This document shows positions 52,846 to 61,024 of a stretch of DNA of 64,000 nucleotides, one piece after another. The notes beneath the pieces are model-generated. The model saw only the letters and a list, made by a program, of their open reading frames with translations, was not told where the DNA came from and did not search any database. Source of the DNA: Salinibacterium sp. UTAS2018 (GTDB lineage Bacteria > Actinomycetota > Actinomycetes > Actinomycetales > Microbacteriaceae); contig NZ_CP035375.1 of assembly GCF_004118935.1 (NCBI RefSeq), positions 2,914,001-2,978,000 of the forward strand. Reading direction: 5' to 3'. A program made the translations under genes and the position numbers. The first letter of the stretch is position 1, and the number at the start of each line of letters is the position of its first letter.

Positions 52846-54461
52846 CGCCTGATGTGTGAGCGAGCGTGTTCAATTGCGGGCTCGAGTTCGGCGAACAGAT
52901 GGTTGGGGTGGCGTAGCGAGCTGATCACTCCGAGGCGCTTCAGTACATCCCGATGTTCGGGGCGGATGCCCTTGATGATCACGGTGACGCCGCGTCGTTC
53001 GAGCGCGGTGATGAGCTCGGTGAGGGTGTGGGCGCCGGTGGCATCGATGAGGTGCAGTTGCGACAGCCGCACGATCACGACTTCGAGACCTTCGTGTTCG
53101 TTGATGCGGTCGATAAGGCGCTCGGCTGCTCCGAAGAAGAGTGAGCCATCGATGCGGAACAGCGCGATACGTTCGTCGCCCGGTTCGGGGGAGCCGGGGA
53201 GTTCTTCGCGGTGAACGCCGCTGGCTTTGCTCATGGTGCGCAGCGCGAAGAAGGCGGCGGCAGCGATACCGATTCCCACGGCGATGATGAGGTCGAAGCT
53301 CACCGTGATGATGCCGGTGATGACGAACACGGCAGCTTCAGATCTGCCGGTGTGCAGCATCGTCTTGATCAGGGTCGGGGACATCATGCGGGCGGCGGTG
53401 GCCATGAGAACGCCCGAGAGCGCTGCCAGCGGGATGACTGCGACGACCTGTGCCGCGAGGTACACGACGGTGAGCAGGGCGAGAGCATGCACGACCGCGG
53501 AGACGCGGGTGCGACCGCCCGACCGTACGTTGACGGCGGTGCGGGCGATGGCGCCGGTGGCTGGCATCCCGCCAAAGAAGCTGGAGGCGACGGATGCCAA
53601 CCCCTGGCCGACAAGTTCGCGGTCGGCGTTGTAGGGCCCGGTGTCTGCCATACCGGCGGCGACGCGGGCAGAAAGCAGGGATTCGATGGCGGCGAGGGCG
53701 GCGACGGCGAAGGCCGGACCAATCAGCGTGGTGAGGTCGAAATCGAACGAGGGCACGGCGGGGGCCGGCAGCGAGGCGGGCAGTTCGCCGATGGTGGCGA
53801 GCGGCAAGTTGAGGGCTTGAGCTGCGATCGTGACGACGACGATGGCGATGAAGGAGGCGGGGAGGCGGCCGCTGATGCGGGTGAGCAGCAGCATGATCGC
53901 GATCACGGCCGCGGTGACGCCGAGGGGGAGTAGAGCAGCGGGCCACTGGGCGGCAGCGATAAAGGCCCCTGCCGCGAGCACGGAGTTGGTGGGGTGTTCA
54001 GTTCCTTCCGTGCCGAGCGCCGAGGGCACTTGCTGCAGGAAGATAATGATGCCGATGCCGACGGTAAAGCCTTCGATGACGGGCCAGGGGATGTAGCTGA
54101 CGGTGCGGCCGAGGCGCAGCACTCCCGCGACGACGACGATGATGCCCGCGAGCAGGGTGACGATCGCGACGGCTTCGACGCCGTGACTGACGACGATGGG
54201 AGCGAGCACCACGACCATCGCGCCGGTGGGGCCGGAGACCTGCACGTTGGAGCCGCCAAAGACTGCCGCGACGATGCCTGCGACGATGGCGGTGATGAGC
54301 CCAGCTTCGGCGCCGACTCCGGAACTAACGCCAAAGGCGAGAGCGAGGGGCAGGGCGACAATGCCGACGGTCACGCCGGCGATCAGATCTCCGCGCCAGC
54401 TGGTGCGGAGGAGGCGGTAGTCCTTGACGCTCGGCAGGAGCGCCTTCCAGGAACGTTTCAT
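52827..54461 (-). CDS. SulP/SLC26 family inorganic anion transporter with STAS domain
   Basis: A 544-residue membrane protein. Ten to fourteen helices occupy residues 25-400; VGIVALPLALAFGVSSGVG (about residue 33) and GSNVQVSGPTGAMVVVLAPIV form the SLC26 substrate-binding region. A cytoplasmic STAS domain follows at about 430-535 (LFRIDGSLFFGAAERLID, VVIVRLSQLHLIDATGA). Substrates in the family include sulphate, bicarbonate and dicarboxylates. It overlaps the upstream arsR-type gene by ATGA, so its expression is tied to that regulator. Confidence 0.93.
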   Translation of the reverse strand: MKRSWKALLPSVKDYRLLRTSWRGDLIAGVTVGIVALPLALAFGVSSGVGAEAGLITAIVAGIVAAVFGGSNVQVSGPTGAMVVVLAPIVVSHGVEAVAIVTLLAGIIVVVAGVLRLGRTVSYIPWPVIEGFTVGIGIIIFLQQVPSALGTEGTEHPTNSVLAAGAFIAAAQWPAALLPLGVTAAVIAIMLLLTRISGRLPASFIAIVVVTIAAQALNLPLATIGELPASLPAPAVPSFDFDLTTLIGPAFAVAALAAIESLLSARVAAGMADTGPYNADRELVGQGLASVASSFFGGMPATGAIARTAVNVRSGGRTRVSAVVHALALLTVVYLAAQVVAVIPLAALSGVLMATAARMMSPTLIKTMLHTGRSEAAVFVITGIITVSFDLIIAVGIGIAAAAFFALRTMSKASGVHREELPGSPEPGDERIALFRIDGSLFFGAAERLIDRINEHEGLEVVIVRLSQLHLIDATGAHTLTELITALERRGVTVIIKGIRPEHRDVLKRLGVISSLRHPNHLFAELEPAIEHARSHIRRAELAR

Positions 54462-54823
54462 CGGGCATCCGGAATCTCGGGCAGGCTGTTCACAAGCTCG
54501 CGCTGGCTGTCGGCATCGGTCAGAATTTCGCCGAGCAGCACGCGGGCTGCCCGCAGCAGTTCAGCGATCTGGGGGAGGGCGAGGCGGTAGTAGACGACGC
54601 TCGCGCGGCGGTCGGAAACGACGAGGCCGTAGCGGCGCAGCACCGAAAGATGTTGCGAAAGGTGGGATGCTTCGAGCCCAGTCTCAGCGAGCATGTCAGC
54701 CACGGATGCCTCGTCGGCGGCCGACAGCATCTCGAGCACACGGATGCGGTACGGATGCGCGAGCCCCTTGAACAGGTTCGCCTTGATTTCGTAGAGCGGC
54801 CTGCGCTCATCGAGAACGGCCAT
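54458..54823 (-). CDS. ArsR family helix-turn-helix regulator without cysteines
   Basis: A 121-residue winged helix protein. LAHPYRIRVLEMLSAADEASVADMLAETGLEASHLSQHLSVLRRYGLV is the ArsR fold. It contains no cysteine, so it is not a classical thiolate metal sensor. AGGAG lies about 8 nt before the ATG. Translational overlap with the SulP transporter suggests it controls that transporter in response to the anion or redox state (inference). Confidence 0.9.
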   Translation of the reverse strand: MAVLDERRPLYEIKANLFKGLAHPYRIRVLEMLSAADEASVADMLAETGLEASHLSQHLSVLRRYGLVVSDRRASVVYYRLALPQIAELLRAARVLLGEILTDADSQRELVNSLPEIPDAR

Positions 54824-54959
54824 TGCTGTGCTCCTGATCGGTGCGGTTGTAGCAACGAGTATTCGCCCGCTTGCTGAATTGATGGAATCATCATATCAGG
54901 GATGTGAACAGGACGGCTGTGGACAACAACCGCAGCGTTGGGCGCCCACTCCGCACACT

Positions 54960-56198
54960 ATGAGCATGTCTAACGCTTTGACCACCATCGCTGACCAGGT
55001 TCGCCAACGGGTTCGCCGCGACGGGGTTGATCTGTCGCGCGATAGCGAGTTGGCGTCGCGGTATGTGCGCGATGAGGTGCGCCGCTATAGCGAGCGGGCG
55101 CTGGGTGGTTCGGTTCCGCTTCTCACCGATGAAGCTCAGGCCGCCCGCGAGGTGGTGGCGGCTCTGACCGGGTACGGCCCGCTCCAGCCTTTCTTCGATG
55201 ACGACACTGTCGAAGAGCTCTGGATCAACGGGCCCGAGCACGTCTTCGTCGCCCGCAACGGCGTGCCTGAGTTCACGGGCATCCGTCTCACTGATGGTCA
55301 GGTTCGCGATCTGGTGGAGCGGATGCTGCAAACCTCGGGTCGTCGCGTCGACCTGAGTTCTCCCTTCGTTGACGCGTCCCTGCCAGATGGTTCGCGACTG
55401 CACGTCGTGATTCCGGATGTCACGCGGCGCCACTGGGCGATCAACGTGCGCAAATTCAGCCAGCGCATCCGCGACCTCGATCGTTTAGTCGAGTTGGGAA
55501 GCTTGCCGCAGCACGCCGCCGACTATCTGCGGCTGTGCGTGCTCTCGGGCCAAAACATTGTGGTGTCGGGAGCGACCCAGAGTGGCAAGACCACGATGCT
55601 GAACGCGCTGCTCGCGGCGGGCAAACCGACCGAGCGCGTCGTCACCGTCGAGGAGACATTTGAGCTGAGCGTCGCCGGCCACGACCACGTCGGTATGCAG
55701 TGCCGTCAACCTAGCCTCGAGGGCACCGGCGAGATCAGCCTGCGCCGGCTCATCAAAGAGGCACTGCGGATGCGCCCCGACCGTCTCGTGGTCGGCGAAG
55801 TGCGCGATGCCGAGTCGCTCGACCTCCTTATTGCGCTCAACTCTGGACTGCCGGGAATGTCTAGCATCCACGCCAACAGCGCCCGCGAAGCGCTCGTGAA
55901 ACTGTGCACTCTGCCGCTACTCGCCGGTCGCAACATCGACTCCAGCTTTGTCGTGCCGACCGTGGCCAGTTCAGTGGATGTCGTCGTCCACTGCGAACTG
56001 ACGGCGAACGGCACGAGACGCGTGGTCGAGATTCTGTCGCTCACCGGGGAGGTGAGCGACGGGGTTATCGACAGCAGTATTCTCTTCCGGTTGTCGGAGG
56101 GCACGCTCCTCCACACCGGCGCGGTGCCCGCACGTCTCGCCAAGTTTCACGCGGCGGGAATCGACCCGGTCGCGCACCTCCTCAAGGCCGTCGCGTGA
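54960..56198 (+). CDS. tadA: TadA/CpaF family pilus-assembly ATPase
   Basis: A 412-residue secretion ATPase. The N-terminal helical domain (about 1-110) precedes the RecA-like core with Walker A GATQSGKTT (about residue 208), the Asp-box VVTVEETFEL, Walker B MRPDRLVVGEVRDAES and HANSAREAL His box. It powers assembly of Flp-type pili. ATG 54960 or 54966 are both possible, and neither has a clear ribosome site. It overlaps tadB by GTGA. Confidence 0.92.
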   Translation: MSMSNALTTIADQVRQRVRRDGVDLSRDSELASRYVRDEVRRYSERALGGSVPLLTDEAQAAREVVAALTGYGPLQPFFDDDTVEELWINGPEHVFVARNGVPEFTGIRLTDGQVRDLVERMLQTSGRRVDLSSPFVDASLPDGSRLHVVIPDVTRRHWAINVRKFSQRIRDLDRLVELGSLPQHAADYLRLCVLSGQNIVVSGATQSGKTTMLNALLAAGKPTERVVTVEETFELSVAGHDHVGMQCRQPSLEGTGEISLRRLIKEALRMRPDRLVVGEVRDAESLDLLIALNSGLPGMSSIHANSAREALVKLCTLPLLAGRNIDSSFVVPTVASSVDVVVHCELTANGTRRVVEILSLTGEVSDGVIDSSILFRLSEGTLLHTGAVPARLAKFHAAGIDPVAHLLKAVA

Positions 56199-57061
56199 GC
56201 CTGATTCTGGGCATCATCCTCGCGGTGGGCGTCACGCTCGTGGCCGCCCCCTTCCTCTGGCCGGCACCCGGCGAGCGTCGCGTTCGAGCGCGCTCGGCCT
56301 GGTCGCTGCGGATGCGTGAACGCCTCGTTCAGGCGGGGCTCCCCACCACCAGCCCGGCCATCGTTGTGATTGTGTCGCTTGTCTTCGCGATTGCGGTCGC
56401 CGCCATCACGTTCGTCGTCACCTCGGTGATTGCTGTCGTCGTGTGTGCTGCTGCGGCTGCCCTCGTACTCCCGACTCTCGCGATCAGCTGGCGGGCCCGC
56501 GCTCGCCGCAAAGCAACGCAGGTCGTCTGGCCCGATATCGTCGACCAATTGGTGTCCGCCGTGCGGTCAGGGCTTGCGCTTCCCGACAGCCTCATGACGC
56601 TCGCGCACACCGGCCCCCTCGTGACGCGTAGCGCTTTTGCCGCGTTCGCTGCGCGGTATCGGGCCACGGGCAACTTCTCCATCGCCGTCGACGAACTCAA
56701 GGTCGCGCTCGCCGATCCCGTTGCTGACCGCATCCTTGAAACCCTGCGGATGTCGCGCGAAGTCGGCGGAAGCGAACTCACGAACGTACTTCGCAGCCTC
56801 AGCATCTACCTGCGCCAGGAGGCAGCGATCCGGTCGGAGGTCGAAGTTCGCCAAGGGTGGGTGATGAACGCTGCCCGCCTCGGCTTAGCGGCACCGTGGG
56901 TTGTGTTGTTCTTGCTCACGACCCGCCCCGAGGCGGCACTCGCGTATAACTCGGCGGGTGGCGTTGCGCTCATCGTCGCGGGGCTGGTTCTCTCCGTTGT
57001 TGCGTACAGAATTATGGCGGGCATCGGTCGCCTCCCCGAGCAGCCGAGGTGGTTCGCATGA
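56195..57061 (+). CDS. tadB: TadB-like type II secretion F domain membrane protein
   Basis: A 288-residue inner-membrane platform protein. Two N-terminal helices lie at residues 1-20 and 48-85, the T2SSF cytoplasmic domain at about 100-225 (WPDIVDQLVSAVRSGLALPDSL), and C-terminal helices at about 225-275. GTG start overlapping the tadA stop. Confidence 0.9.
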   Translation: MSLILGIILAVGVTLVAAPFLWPAPGERRVRARSAWSLRMRERLVQAGLPTTSPAIVVIVSLVFAIAVAAITFVVTSVIAVVVCAAAAALVLPTLAISWRARARRKATQVVWPDIVDQLVSAVRSGLALPDSLMTLAHTGPLVTRSAFAAFAARYRATGNFSIAVDELKVALADPVADRILETLRMSREVGGSELTNVLRSLSIYLRQEAAIRSEVEVRQGWVMNAARLGLAAPWVVLFLLTTRPEAALAYNSAGGVALIVAGLVLSVVAYRIMAGIGRLPEQPRWFA

Positions 57062-57996
57062 GTGACGCGCTCGCGCTCGCGCTTGTCGCCGGTATCGCTG
57101 GCGGTCTCGGGCTCTGGTCGATTCTGAGCCTCATTCCGCGCCTCAGCCGCCCGACGCTGGCGACGCGTGTAGCCCCGTACGTGATCGACGTCTCCTCGGG
57201 CGCGCGCGAACATCTTGCCCCACGGTCCATCGGACCGCTTCCCGTGCTCGGGGTGCTGCTGGTGCCTGCCGTGCGGTGGTTGCGCGAGACCCTCGCGTCG
57301 GTGGTTGGCGGGGGAGACCTAATCGCGCGTCGGCTGCGGCAGGCGGGCTCCGAGCTCACCATCGAGGCGTATCGTTCGCAACAGCTGCTGGCCGTCTTGG
57401 CCGGAGCGATGCTCGGTGTCGTTTTCGATATCGCTGTCGCCAATCAACAACAAGTGCCGCTGATCGCGCAGGCCGTACTCGTGGTCGTCGGCGGGGTCGT
57501 GGGAATCACTGCCCGCGACTACCTGCTGCAGCGCGCAGCCAAGGCCCGCATCCGTCGGCTCACTGCCGAGCTGCCCGTTGTTCTGGAGTTCTTAGCACTC
57601 AGCCTCTCCGCGGGCGAAGGAATCTTGGATGCCGTACGCCGAGTCTCGCAGGTCAGTGGCGGTGAGCTTTCCCGCGAGCTCGCTCGTGTCGTCTCCTCGG
57701 TCAACACGGGGCTGCCGTTCGGCGAGACGCTAGGCGTGCTCGCCCGCGAACTGGAATTGGCCCCGTTCACACGTTGCGTCGACCAGATTCTCGGTGCGCT
57801 CGATCGCGGAACCCCACTCTCGGAGGTGCTGCAAGCCCAGGCTCAGGATGCGCGCGAAGAGTCCAAGCGCGAACTGCTCGAGGTCGCCGGCAAGAAGGAG
57901 GTCGCGATGCTCTTTCCGCTCGTGTTCCTCATCCTGCCCATCACTATCGCGTTCGCGATTTTCCCTGGCATCTTCGTGCTGCAGGTCGGGTTCTAG
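57058..57996 (+). CDS. tadC: TadC-like type II secretion F domain membrane protein
   Basis: A 312-residue partner of TadB. Membrane helices lie at about 5-25 and 105-145, the T2SSF domain at about 165-280 (LPVVLEFLALSLSAGEGILDAVRRV), and a final helix at about 285-310. ATG at 57058 overlaps the tadB stop. No pilin (flp), prepilin peptidase or tadE/F gene follows; the next gene is a CWB2 surface protein. Confidence 0.9.
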   Translation: MSDALALALVAGIAGGLGLWSILSLIPRLSRPTLATRVAPYVIDVSSGAREHLAPRSIGPLPVLGVLLVPAVRWLRETLASVVGGGDLIARRLRQAGSELTIEAYRSQQLLAVLAGAMLGVVFDIAVANQQQVPLIAQAVLVVVGGVVGITARDYLLQRAAKARIRRLTAELPVVLEFLALSLSAGEGILDAVRRVSQVSGGELSRELARVVSSVNTGLPFGETLGVLARELELAPFTRCVDQILGALDRGTPLSEVLQAQAQDAREESKRELLEVAGKKEVAMLFPLVFLILPITIAFAIFPGIFVLQVGF

Positions 57997-58050
57997 GAGC
58001 GCACGAGACCCTTGCCCATTTGCCCCGTTTGGGGGCTCATACCGGACCCA

Positions 58051-58095
58051 TCCTCACGGCTAAGTTAAAACTTATCTGTACTTTTACCGTGAGGA
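58051..58095 (+). promoter_or_regulatory. Long inverted repeat whose 3' arm covers the ribosome binding site
   Basis: TCCTCACGG (58051-58059) and CCGTGAGGA (58087-58095) are perfect reverse complements. The second contains the GAGGA just before the ATG at 58100. Within the loop, TAAGTT-AA-AACTTA (58061-58074) is a second perfect palindrome. Confidence 0.6.
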
Positions 58096-58099
58096 CGCT

Positions 58100-59329
58100 A
58101 TGAAAGCGCTCGTATCAACCGCAGCTGTCGCTGCTCTTTTGCTCGCCCTGACCAGCGGCCTTCCCGCTGAAGCAGCGACACCGCTGCCGAGCGGTGGCAC
58201 GGGGCTCTCATCAAGCTCGAAGTCGGCGGTGAAATTTCAATCAGCAGCACCATCAATCAGTCGACTGTCGGGTGGCGATCGATACGAGACGGCGGTGGCC
58301 ATTTCGCGCCAGTTCCCCGCCGGCGTCCCCGTGGTTTATATCGCCACGGGAGCGGGCTATGCCGATGCACTCTCCGCGGCTCCCGCGGCGGCGGCTCAAG
58401 GTGGCCCGCTGCTCACTACTGCGCGAAATGTACTACCTCAAGCAGTTGCCGCTGAGATCAAACGGCTTAAGCCCCAGAAGATCGTGGTTGCGGGTGGTGC
58501 AGGCGCGGTCTCCGGCAGCGTACTCACGGCGCTGAAGAAACTTGCTCCTTCAGTGCAGCGCTTGGGTGGTAGCGACCGCTACGAAACGAGCCGTCTCCTC
58601 ATCGATTACGCCTTTGACAGTGCACCAATCGCCTACCTCGCAACCGGCCGAAACTTTCCCGATGCGCTTTCTGCCTCTGCCGCTGCGGGCAGCATTGGGG
58701 CGCCCGTCATTTTGGTCGACGGCAAACAACGCAAGGTCGACAAATCGACGACCGCGCTGATTCGCGACCTGGGCGTTTCGCGCATCAACATTGCTGGGGG
58801 AACCGGCGTGATTTCATCGGGGATCGAGTCCACGCTCAAAAACACGATGTCGGTGAAGCGCCTCTCCGGCTCTGACCGATACTCCACTTCTGCGGCAATC
58901 AACCGCTATGCGTTCTCCTCAGCATCCACGGCCTATTTCGCGGTGGGCACAGGTTTTGCAGACGCCTTGGCGGGCGCAGCACTGGCAGGAAAAAGTGGTT
59001 CTCCGTTGTACGTTGTCGCGAGAACATGCGTCTCGTCTGCAGTCAAGGATGACGTCAACGCGTTGGGCCTCGAGCGACGAGTGATGCTGGGGGGAAGCGC
59101 GGTCCTCACCAGCGCGGTCGGCAAGCTCACCGTGTGTGCAAAACCTGCTCCTAAGCCTGCAGCGCCGTCGAATCCAGGCGATTCGAAGAACTGTAGCGAC
59201 TTTTCTACTTACGCCTCCGCTCAGGCCTGGTACAAAAAGTACTTCCCCAAGTATGGGGATATCGCTCGTCTGGATTACGACAACGATGGCTACGCTTGCG
59301 AGACACTTCCCGGCGGACCGGCCAGCTAG
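58100..59329 (+). CDS. Secreted CWB2 cell-wall-binding repeat protein with excalibur domain
   Basis: A 409-residue exported protein. The signal peptide covers residues 1-25 (cut after LPAEA). Three CWB2 repeats follow at about 55-145, 150-240 and 245-335, each starting with a R-L-x-G-x-D-R-Y-x-T-S/A motif. A linker leads to a C-terminal excalibur domain (about 360-405) with the calcium-binding DYDNDGYACE. It should bind anionic wall polymers. It lacks any catalytic domain, so it is probably structural or adhesive. Translation may be controlled by the hairpin over its ribosome site. Confidence 0.92.
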   Translation: MKALVSTAAVAALLLALTSGLPAEAATPLPSGGTGLSSSSKSAVKFQSAAPSISRLSGGDRYETAVAISRQFPAGVPVVYIATGAGYADALSAAPAAAAQGGPLLTTARNVLPQAVAAEIKRLKPQKIVVAGGAGAVSGSVLTALKKLAPSVQRLGGSDRYETSRLLIDYAFDSAPIAYLATGRNFPDALSASAAAGSIGAPVILVDGKQRKVDKSTTALIRDLGVSRINIAGGTGVISSGIESTLKNTMSVKRLSGSDRYSTSAAINRYAFSSASTAYFAVGTGFADALAGAALAGKSGSPLYVVARTCVSSAVKDDVNALGLERRVMLGGSAVLTSAVGKLTVCAKPAPKPAAPSNPGDSKNCSDFSTYASAQAWYKKYFPKYGDIARLDYDNDGYACETLPGGPAS

Positions 59330-59419
59330 TTCCGCCCGAGTTACTTGCCTCGAGCCGCTGACTTCATTCTCGCTGCGGTTCGGGGCTAGTAGGCCCGAGT
59401 GGCTCGTGGCGCTCGGGGT

Positions 59420-61024
59420 CTAGCGCCGTGCGATCTGCAGCGCGGCTGACACAGCCCGCGCCTGCTCGAGCGCCGTCGCGACGGGAGTCACGACATCCCG
59501 CTGCACGACCTCGTCGACCGCAGCGAGGAGACGGCGGCGGGTGCGACGCCGACGACCGCCCGCAGCGACAGCGCTGAGCGCCGCGGACAACAACCCCAGC
59601 ACGATTCCGACGAGTACCGCCGCAATCAGCAGCAGCGTCGGTATCGCCCAGCCGGTGAGCGGGCCTTCCTCCACAGCGGGGAGCGGGAACGCCGGCAGTC
59701 CAAACGTCGGCAGCAGCGCGGTGCCTACCAACCAGAGAGCTCCGCCTAATCCGGCGATCGTCGCAATCCACTGCACGATGCCCACGAGCACCCACCACCA
59801 CGAACCCTTCGCGGGCAGAGGTGTGCGGGCAATAGCAAGATCGAGAGTGGCGGGCAGACTGTCGAGGGCGTGCTCCGCGGTGGTGCGCGCGGCGGCTCGC
59901 CACGGGGCAGAAACTCCGGCACCGGCGTCGTCGGTGAACGTGCGAACGGCCATCGACATCCGGGCCTGCGCGCCAGCGCTCAAGAGCGGCATGCTCGTCC
60001 GGTGAACATCGGGGTCATCGCCCCGACGCTTCGGGCCAAGACCCAAGCGAGTGAGCGGGTCAGCGCGCAAACGACCAATCCACGACACGAGCGGCCACCC
60101 GGTGGCCTGCCCAGATCGCTTGCGATACGAACGAGCAACAGCGGATGCCACGATGTCGACGCCCGCAGCGGTCCCGACTTCATCGCGCAGCCGGGCGGCG
60201 CTCTTCGCGCTCACCTTCTGCGGCGAACCCGGATCGTCGATGCGGGCGGCAAGGGTCTGCACGTCAGCGCTGAGCCGCGCATCCCGTACTGCCTTCGACG
60301 CCGCAAGATCGCCAATCGCCTTGCGCAACGCGTCGATACCGTCGCCCGTGAGGGCACTCACCGGCAGCACTCGGGCGCGAGGAATGCCATCACGTTCAAC
60401 GATCGCCTGGAGCGACTTCACGACCGCGGCACGATCATCGGCGCTCAGTAGATCAACCTGATTGAGCACCACCAGAGTCACAGCGGCGTGCTTGGCGTGC
60501 GGGGCGATGAACTGCGCGTGCAACACATCGTCGGCATACTTTTGCGGGTCAACGACCCAGATCAGAGCATCCACTTGCCCGGCAAGACGCTCGGCAACAG
60601 CACGATTGCTGGCCTCCACAGAATCGACGTCGGGCAGATCGACGAGAACGAGTTTGCTGGCACGAGCGTCGAAGGGGGTCGACCTCTCGACCCGTTCGCG
60701 AACCTCAAGCCAGTCGAGCAATTCGCTCGCGCCGGCCGCCTCCCACGTCACCGCGAGAGCTTCAGACGTGGTGGGGCGGCGCACGTGCGCGACCGCCACC
60801 TCGTCACCCACGAGGGCATTCACGAGACTCGACTTGCCCGATCCGGTAGCGCCAAAGACGCCAACGACCGTGTGCTCGGGGGAGCGAGAACGCCGCGCCT
60901 CGGTCTGTGCGAGCAGCGCGCGGGCGTTGTCGAGTACGTCGGCGGGAATACGTCCGGCGCCCGCCTCAGTGACCGTGCGCAACGCGACAATTCGCTCGTC
61001 GAGGCTGGGCTTGGCGGCGCTCAC
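59420..61024 (-). CDS. Dynamin-like GTPase with C-terminal membrane helices (second of pair)
   Basis: A 534-residue P-loop GTPase. G1 is GATGSGKSSL (about residue 58), G3 LVDLPDVDSV (about residue 123), G4 LNQVDL (about residue 180). Hydrophobic hairpins lie at about residues 395-430 and 450-480. The layout, GTPase head then helical region then membrane paddle, is that of bacterial dynamin-like proteins. ATGA overlap with the preceding GTPase gene shows co-translation. It may remodel membranes, for example at division (inference from DynA/DynB of Streptomyces). Confidence 0.82.
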   Translation of the reverse strand: MSAAKPSLDERIVALRTVTEAGAGRIPADVLDNARALLAQTEARRSRSPEHTVVGVFGATGSGKSSLVNALVGDEVAVAHVRRPTTSEALAVTWEAAGASELLDWLEVRERVERSTPFDARASKLVLVDLPDVDSVEASNRAVAERLAGQVDALIWVVDPQKYADDVLHAQFIAPHAKHAAVTLVVLNQVDLLSADDRAAVVKSLQAIVERDGIPRARVLPVSALTGDGIDALRKAIGDLAASKAVRDARLSADVQTLAARIDDPGSPQKVSAKSAARLRDEVGTAAGVDIVASAVARSYRKRSGQATGWPLVSWIGRLRADPLTRLGLGPKRRGDDPDVHRTSMPLLSAGAQARMSMAVRTFTDDAGAGVSAPWRAAARTTAEHALDSLPATLDLAIARTPLPAKGSWWWVLVGIVQWIATIAGLGGALWLVGTALLPTFGLPAFPLPAVEEGPLTGWAIPTLLLIAAVLVGIVLGLLSAALSAVAAGGRRRRTRRRLLAAVDEVVQRDVVTPVATALEQARAVSAALQIARR

